Shown piece by piece: positions 57,626 to 64,000 of a stretch of DNA of 64,000 bases; the stretch's first letter is position 1; each line of letters begins with the position of its first letter. The stretch is from Eudasyphora cyanicolor. Lineage: Eukaryota > Arthropoda > Insecta > Diptera > Muscidae. The stretch covers positions 261,155,979 to 261,219,978 of the forward strand of contig OZ005737.1 of assembly GCA_963930755.1 (NCBI GenBank). Direction: 5' to 3'. The notes beneath the pieces were generated by a model. It was not told the DNA's origin and ran no database searches. It saw only the letters and a list, made by a program, of their open reading frames with translations. Both the position numbers and the translations under genes were made by a program.

Positions 57626-58517
57626 GGTATGTTCAAAAAATATCAGGAATTTTTAATTTCCGCGGGCTACGTATATTTAATTTTAGATATTTTTGTAGCG
57701 TTATGTTGGTACTCATGTCCCTTACTTATGCTGACAAGGTCGGCCATTTTGAATGTTTAGTTAATTTTTGATAGCTGTTGTGCTTGGATGTGTTTTAACT
57801 TGTCTTCGATTTTTATCTATTTCAGAAAATGGATCGAAGAATCTGCATCAAATGTTGTGTGAAAAACAAAATAAAGTGCGCTGACGCATTCCAAATGTTG
57901 ACTGTGGCATATGGTGAAGTTTTCTTGGACCAAAGCAACGTTTATCGGTGGTATTAACTGTTCTTAGAGGGCCGAGAAGATGCGAAGGACGAACAGCGTG
58001 CCGGACGCCCGATCTCACAGTTAAGTTCTTGCCACAGGGTAGTACGGCCAATAAAGAATATTACCTGCAAGTTATGCGCAAATTGCGCGAAGCAATCGCC
58101 CAAAAATGCCCGGATTTGTGGAAGAACAAAATCTGGATTTTGCAGCATGATAACGCCCCTGCACACACATCGTTGCTTGTGCGCGAATATTTGGCCAAAA
58201 ACAACACAGTAGTGGTGTCGCAGCCACCGTATTCCCCTGACCTAGCCCCCTGTGACTATTTTTTGTTCCCAAAACTGAAAAGGCACATGAAAGGACGACG
58301 CTACGCCACGATTGAGGAGATAAAGACGGCATCGAAGGAGGAGCTGAACAAGATCACAAAAAATTATTATTTGAAGTGCTTCGAGGATTGGAAAAAACGT
58401 TTGGCAGAAGTGTATTATATCCGAGGGGAATTACTTTGAAGGGGACAAAATAGATATTCATGAATAAATAAATACTTTTTTAAAAAAATCCAAAATTAGG
58501 AAATTTTTTGGAAAATA
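57626..58517 (+). mobile_element. DD34D mariner, internally deleted
   Basis: Imperfect inverted ends: TGTTCAAAAAATATCAGGAA at left, TTCCTAATTTTGGA-like inverse at right. TA borders both ends. ~890 bp versus ~1.3 kb for intact mariners. Distinct lineage from the DD41D and DD37D copies in the window. Confidence 0.82.
57829..58439 (+). pseudogene. DD34D mariner transposase, central deletion
   Basis: MDRRICIKCCVKNKIKCADA...LDQSNVYRWY (helix-turn-helix) has one stop, then GREDAKDEQRAGRPIS. About 130 residues including the first catalytic Asp are deleted. The frame 57948-58439 continues with FLPQGSTANKEYYLQVMRKL, ILQHDNAPAHTS (second Asp), PPYSPDLAPCDYFLFPKLK (third Asp). 34 residues lie between them (DD34D), and the normal C-terminus DWKKRLAEVYYIRGE follows. 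Confidence 0.85.
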
Positions 58518-59150
58518 CTACGTATTTAAAAATGTGTGTTCCAAATATACTTTCTTTCGATTCAAACGTTAAAAAAACGATTTTGCCCCGTGAACCCATC
58601 TTGCATAGTGTATCGTTTTGTTAGATTGTACAGTTTCAATACAAAGGAATTTTACGAACTTTTAAAAATTCCGAAAAAAATTACCATTGATTTACTGAAA
58701 AACATAAATATTGTATTAAAATAAAGGTATTGAATATTGAGGTATTGAATACATAAATGCAATACAAATTTGTTTCGAAAATAATAGTCCCAAGTAACAA
58801 GTATTAGGACGGAAACAAGGATTTGTTTAGAACAACATCTTACAAAATATATAATTTTTGTGTGTGCCAAATATTATATATTCACAGTGTACAATAAACA
58901 TTTGTATATTTCAAGCACAATATGTTTGGGACAATATACTACAGCAGCGATTTTGTTCAGCGTGTAAGGAACATACATATGTACGTTTTCGAATCGCATC
59001 CCACCCATCCATTCCTTTCATGTGTAAAGGAACAGTGGTTAAAAATTGTCAGTGAATACAAATATTTAAGGGTACACTATGCAACAACAAAAATGTTTTG
59101 TGTCCGGGACCTAAAAACTTTTTTTGTATAGATTGAGGCATACTATTTTA
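58518..59150. other. Dispersed-repeat fragments and spacer
   Basis: 58520-58592 is the inverse of 54346-54420; 58900-59055 is a direct paralogue of 54925-55075. The remainder is AT-rich and unclassified. Confidence 0.45.
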
Positions 59151-59858
59151 TGAAACCAAAACCGATCAACTCAGAATCACTAGCTGAGTCGATTTAAGCA
59201 TGTCTGTCCGTCAGTCCGTCTGTCCATGTAAGTTGTTCGTCGACTACAGGTCGCAATTTCACTCCGATCGGTGTAAAATTTTGCAATTTAGAGTATTTCG
59301 CAGCTGTTAAGATCGCTATTGAATTTGGTTGAAATCGGTTAAGATTTAGCTATAGCTCCCATATATATATTTCGTCCGTTTTGGCCCTTTAGTCCTATAG
59401 AAGCTGTATTTTACATCCAATCGTATTTGAACTGAAATAAAGTTTAGTAACTGTCGTTAAAACAACTACAAAAAATTGAAAAAAAAACCCTAAAAAAATA
59501 GAAAAAATCGCTAGCATCCTAACGGAGAAAACAATGCCTATTTGTAAAAAGTGTATGGATAAATGTATAACTGACCCATATTGTAAAATAGGGAATTAAA
59601 AAAAAATATTTTTTATTTTTTTATTTGAAGAAAATCGGTTAAGATTTAGCTATAGCTCCCATATATATGTTTCGTCCGATTTGGCCCTTTAGTCCTATAA
59701 AAGCTGTATTTTACATCCAATCATTTTGAAATTTAGAATGGTAGAGTTTCTTGATCCATGAACCAACATTGCCGAATTTGAAGAAAATCGGTTAAGATTT
59801 AGCTATAGCTCCCATATATATGTTTCATCCGATTTGGCTCTTTAGATCCAATCGTTTT
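59150..59858 (+). mobile_element. HelA-like subfamily element fragment
   Basis: 5' block (GATCAACTCAGAATCAC...GAGTCGATTTAAGCATGTC), CCGT tract, ACTACAGGTCGCAATTTCAC, and units with AAAATCGGTTAAGATTTAGC and TATAGCTCCCATATATAT at ~59340, 59632, 59786 (154 bp between the last two). Sequence differs consistently from HelA, so it is a separate subfamily. It lacks a 3' end; a minimal HelA is inserted at its right edge. Confidence 0.65.
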
Positions 59859-59859
59859 T

Positions 59860-60043
59860 ATACCCTACACCACACTGTGGTATAGGGTATTATTTAAGTA
59901 TAAAATGTCCCAAAGGTAAATTTATGTAAACAATTTATACATGAATTACAAAATTTATATATCAGAGTTATTCAATATTACGAGAGTGGTGTAGGGTATT
60001 ATATAGTCGGCCCCGCCCGACTTTAGCCTTTCCTTACTGGTTT
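59860..60043 (+). mobile_element. Minimal 184-bp HelA element
   Basis: It has the complete 5' palindrome (ATACCCTACACC...AGGGTAT), ~100 bp of short interior without any 150-bp unit or CCGT tract, then GGTGTAGGGTATTATATAGT, the GC hairpin and CCTTTCCTTACTGGTTT. This shows which parts of the family are the true ends. Confidence 0.85.
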
Positions 60044-60045
60044 AA

Positions 60046-60249
60046 TATACTATGGGTACTAAAAACTTTACACTGTACAAGATTTCAAGTGTTTGTATGT
60101 GCAGGAATCGAAGTTATAGGTCGTTAATTTATTTTTGCAAAATGGTACATCTGTTTGGGAGGTACCAAAAGGGGCGTGGCAATAAGGGCCATTTTCCACG
60201 AGACTGTAGTTACTTTAAAAGCATTACACTTCACAAAAAGTCAAGTATA
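60046..60249 (-). mobile_element. HelB internal fragment, inverted
   Basis: GGGAGGTACCAAAAGGGGCG, GCAATAAGGGCCATTTTCCA and TTACACTGTACAAGATTTCA match one and a third HelB units in reverse. It is cut by the mariner at 60252. Confidence 0.7.
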
Positions 60250-60251
60250 GC

Positions 60252-60772
60252 GTGATCCATTTCGAGGTTCCCTACTTTTTTAAAGAAAAAAAAACAGAAA
60301 ATTCAATTTGAATGGGGAATGTTTTTTATCATTTGAAAGAACATTCTTTGGCACTTATTTTTTTTAAAGATTATGTCTATCAAATGTTGGCCGCGGCTAT
60401 GCCTCAGATGGTCCATCCGTTGAGTCCAATTTTCGGTGACTCGTTCGAGCATTTCGACTGGTAACTGGCGAATGACACGCGTGATGTTTTGCTCCAAGGC
60501 CTGAATTGAAGCGGGTTTGTCCGCGTAAAGTTTAGACTTTAGATATCTACACAGGAAAAAGTCTAACGGTGTGATATCACACGATCTTGGTGGCCAAAGT
60601 GTTCTCTCAATAAATCCATTGATTGATGCGATGTGTGGGAAGTGGCACCGTCTTGTTGAAACCAAATGTAGCCGAGATCACAAGCATCAATTTCAGGCAT
60701 CAAATAGTCATGACACGACTCACATGTGATCTGTCAAAAAACGCTATGGTATCTCTACTTAGATCACCCTTT
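60252..60772 (-). mobile_element. DD41D-type mariner, N-terminal half deleted
   Basis: The ends GTGATCCATTTCGAGGTTCC and GAGATACC...TTAGATCACCC match the element at 55971-56857. Minus-strand coding 60303-60665: WPPRSCDITPLDFFLCRYLK (third Asp), ASIQALEQNITRVIRQLPVE, NWTQRMDHLRHSRGQHLIDI. The helix-turn-helix and first Asp are missing; QDGATSHTSHQS-like residues are split by a frameshift near 60650. Confidence 0.8.
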
Positions 60773-62490
60773 ATAAGTCAATAGGCGACAAAAACATGTT
60801 ACATGCGCTTAAACATTTAGAATACCCTTTTTGGCTCACTTTAATGTCCTGTAGCTCCGCCCTGTATACCGTAGAGGGTCCAAATTTAAAACTGAAATTC
60901 TAAAATTTATCTTCAACAAGCATAAAAAGTTTTAACACAATCAGCAAATTTTCTCATTATTTTTCAATTCAATAAACTGAGCTAAGTTCGGGATTTTTCC
61001 ACGTTGTCATGGAGTTATTATTAACTAAAATCAAAAGAAAATTTCACTATGCAATAATATTAATTTTGTTCTTAATTTTATCATCTTTCAAGTGGGTGTA
61101 CCACCAAAATGTGTTGCTATAATAAACATTTCAAACAGCCATAAAAAATGTATACCCAAAATTAAAAACATGTCCCTACACCAAATTCCCCATTTGTACC
61201 CACAGTGCTACAATTTATCAGCATCTCATCACCACCTTTACCACCCCAGCTGTTCGGCTGTCAGCAACATTAACAACGACAACAAATGAATGACATTTAA
61301 TACTCGAATGTTTTGTTATTTTGTAATTTTCGCGTTTAATTCGAGTACCCTGTGCCGCGTTGCCACGAGTACGAGTACCATGAAAACTCCAAAGAATGAC
61401 GGAACCAGATAGACAGACTCACGTCAAATGCGTGAACGAATACATAGAATTCTTTTGTGAACAACGCATTTTATGTTATTTTTTATGTAAATGAAATTTT
61501 TCATCGTAATTCAACGATGAACTTTACAGATACTCTTGTTGTGTGAAGCTCGTGATTTTCACTCTCGTCTTTGCAAAAAAAAAAAACAACTCGACTCTCA
61601 TAAAGTTTTTAATTTTGTTATAATTACCGTAACACGTTCATATTAAAAATCGCTTTTAACTCACATGAAAATTAGACTATGTTAAAACTCGTGTACGGTA
61701 CATCAAAGGAACCTAAAGGATGCTACTACATTGTACAGTGGGCGAATTTCGAACAAAATGGAAATGAAGCTGTCGTTTATTAACCAGGCAACAGAATATA
61801 GAATATAAATTTGGGCCTTCTATACCCACAAGGTCCCAATGCTAGTCAGCCAGTTAATATAAATTTCTAAATAGGAAATATTTATACTCGTATTTGTGGA
61901 TTTTTAAATATTTCTAAAAATTGAGGGATTTTGCTTTAATTAAAATATTATTACAATTTTCTCAAAAAATTGTTTTTTTCACAATATCTTGTAAGATATT
62001 TTTGAAGCCGCAGATGGTATGATAAAATAATAATAAGACGAAGATAAAGGCTACTTAATTTAGTATAATTTAAAGCTTTCCTTAACCAATTACGAGAACG
62101 GGTTCTCGAGTTATGCTAAAATATATGGTTCAACCTCAATTTTTTTTAATGTTTATTTTTATTTTGATATGACCTAAGCTTATTTTTGAGTTAGAACAAA
62201 TTTTAATTTCGCAAAAAAAAATTACAAACAAAATTATTTTGCGAATTTTTTTAATACCTTAAAAATATTACAGAGAAAGCTATACATTTTCTAAATACAA
62301 TAGCTAATTAATTATGGGTGGTTTCGACATTGCGGGCCAATTTTGACATCATTTGTGGCATTGAAGTTTTTTGTTGAATTCAGTATTTCAGATAGGTAGA
62401 TTTAATCCATTTAAGAATAGTAACGCTATTATCGAAGGTACACATCAATTTTTTACTTTTTAACCGAGTTATGGGAAATTTTTAAAATAT
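60773..62490. other. Low-copy intron-like stretch
   Basis: About 1.7 kb without recognised mobile element, array or exon. Poly-A/T runs and AT-rich low complexity dominate 61860-62300. Confidence 0.45.
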
Positions 62491-62495
62491 ATCCT

Positions 62496-62957
62496 CCAGG
62501 GTAATGACGGAGGAGTATTATATCCGAGGATCCTTGATCTTACGACATATTTGGATAGAACACCTAAAAATAAAAGATTTCGAAAGTTATCGAAAACTTT
62601 TACCCGACTTTTTGGCTTTTTCCATTCAAATGAATTTAAAATAACAAAAAGTAAAAAAAAATGTTTTTCAATTTGTCAATTTTTCAAAAATTGGGTTGTT
62701 TTTTCTGTTTTTTTATATTACTGTAAATATGGTAGTGATAAAAAATATTGTTTACGAAAAAAATTTTGATTGAAAAATTCCTTTTTTTCTATTTTTTCAA
62801 ATTGTATCGTCCGATAACTTGAAAACTAAGCAAGTTGTCGATAAATTGCTCATCACTTTTTCTTCTTATTTTGAGGTGTTCTATCCAAATATATCATAAG
62901 ATCGAGGATCTTGGGGGTCGCCCTTTATAGTTCCCTTGTTAATCGTCATTCCCCTGG
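62496..62957. mobile_element. MITE-like element with nested inverted repeats
   Basis: Outer ends CCAGGGTAATGACG (62496) and CGTCATTCCCCTGG (to 62957). Inner arms of 37 bp at 62529-62565 and 62874-62910 (GATCTTACGACATATTTGG... and its inverse). No ORF with domain support. Confidence 0.55.
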
Positions 62958-62980
62958 CGTATTTTGACAGGGGAATGCAA

Positions 62981-63538
62981 CCCAGCAAAATCTTGGTAAG
63001 TACCAGGCATTATTCCTTGCATTACCAAACATCTCATTATTCGCTGCATTACTTTCGGCTTATTAATAATGACTTACCAATAATAACAGAAATAAGTGAT
63101 TTTTTGTTTCAAAATCATTGTGTCAAATTTTAATATAATGCAATTTTGGCTATATGTGGGTTATTGTACAAGATTTATTTATATTTCAACATGTTTTCAA
63201 ACAATACGTGCAGATTTGAATGAAAATACCAGAAATTCGAATCTGGCATGAGGAAATGGTTTGTTTCGAGAAATATGCAAAAAATCATTTTAAATGGCCA
63301 TTGCTACATATCTACTACTTTTTTTTATAACTTATTGGTAATGCATTATTCAAGTACATAAAATCGAGCTACAAATAAGTACTTATTATGCTACTTTATT
63401 GTATGCTTTTGGGAAGTACTTTCCTCCAATGACATCCCCATGCTAAAATAATGAGAAAAGTGGCTAAATAATAAGTACTTACCATTATCGAACTTTGCTT
63501 ACTCGTCGGATTATTTGGTAATGAGAAATGTTGCTGGG
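62981..63538. mobile_element. MITE-like element with CCCAGCAA termini
   Basis: Begins CCCAGCAAAATCTTGG and ends TTGCTGGG, 558 bp, AT-rich, with several TAAGTACTTA-type internal repeats. The short TIR could suit a hAT or P-like non-autonomous element. No target duplication was identified. Confidence 0.45.
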
Positions 63539-64000
63539 AAGTAACTGAAAGGTAGTTTTCGAAGAAATTGATTGATTTTTTCGGTTTTTTTTCATTTACC
63601 GGTAAATAGGACAGTTAAAAAAAAATACTGATGGTCGCCCTTTATAGTTAATTGTTAATCGTCATTACCTTGTTAATCGTCATTACCCTGTCATTTTTTT
63701 TTTTTACAGCGGAATGACGATTGACTACAAATGTTTCCATAATTTCTGTTTTAATACTTGCATTTCAAAAATTTGCATGGATCCGAACTTGGTTTTCAGA
63801 ATGAAGTTAAAAAGCACAAAAAAAGATATAAAGTGTATTGAACTTTAAAAATAAAAGCAGCACAGGGAAATGACGCACGTGAGTGTGAAAGCTCTTTTCG
63901 GAAGATAAAGCGCGACTTACATCATTTTATTAATATTGTTGTCGAAAATCCAACCACAAATATATGTAGTAAATTTAATACTCTTTATAATTTGAATTAT
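63539..64000. other. Window end; partial second copy of a 62.9-kb repeat
   Basis: 63630-63715 repeats TCGCCCTTTATAGTT, TTGTTAATCGTCATTACC and CAGCGGAATGACG, matching 62917-62978. Nothing else was recognised to 64000. Confidence 0.4.

Overview
The window is about 64 kb of AT-rich, intron- and repeat-dominated DNA from an insect, most likely a higher (schizophoran, probably calyptrate) fly. The host-gene evidence is three exons on the minus strand of an axonemal dynein heavy chain of the DNAH3/7/12 inner-arm type (20025-20312, 19556-19971, 13045-13223). They encode the end of AAA5, the buttress coiled-coil hairpin and the start of AAA6. Splice sites and phases all agree: phase 1 into the first exon, then 2, 1 and 0. 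The first intron is only 53 bp and the next is 6,332 bp. I recognise no dynein exon between 20313 and 64000 or below 13045, so the two flanking introns are probably at least 43.7 kb and 13 kb. If so, almost the whole window is intron of one gene. The fly placement is an inference from the mix of repeats and the dynein sequence.

Layout. 1-6.1 kb: a 31-bp minisatellite, a segmental duplication, and a foldback (FB-like) element with near-identical arms of about 720 bp and a 9-bp target duplication. 7.1-10.8 kb: two truncated RNase H-bearing LINEs on the minus strand. 11.5-12.7 kb: a DD37D (maT-type) mariner with TA target duplication. 13.0-20.3 kb: the dynein exons; the 6.3-kb intron holds a LINE interrupted by a DD41D (rosa-type) mariner, more minisatellite in the opposite orientation, and a 1-kb long-inverted-repeat element. 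21.3-36.9 kb: helentron-like elements, a very long degenerate 29-30-bp satellite, and a GC-rich tandem family. 36.9-41.4 kb: LINE, inverted satellite, helentron-like element. 41.4-44 kb: hAT remnant and mariner debris. 44.9-60.8 kb: a patchwork of helentron-like elements, DD41D mariners nested in and hosting them, LINE mosaics, and one DD34D mariner. 60.8-64 kb: mostly low-copy sequence plus two small inverted-repeat elements.

No intact transposase, reverse transcriptase or other complete non-host gene is present; every mobile coding region is frameshifted, deleted or truncated. The most noteworthy structure is a set of sequence-unrelated repeat families (called HelA, HelB and HelC here) with one shared plan: a 5' hairpin starting ATACCCT, a (CTGT/CCGT)n tract, an internal tandem array of about 140-157 bp units, an inverted copy of the 5' end, a short GC hairpin, and a tail close to CTTTCYTACTKGTTT. 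This is the plan of DINE-1/HINE-type non-autonomous helentrons. Two paralogous empty sites inside the window support insertion into T runs without target duplication. The labels are local; I could not search any repeat library.
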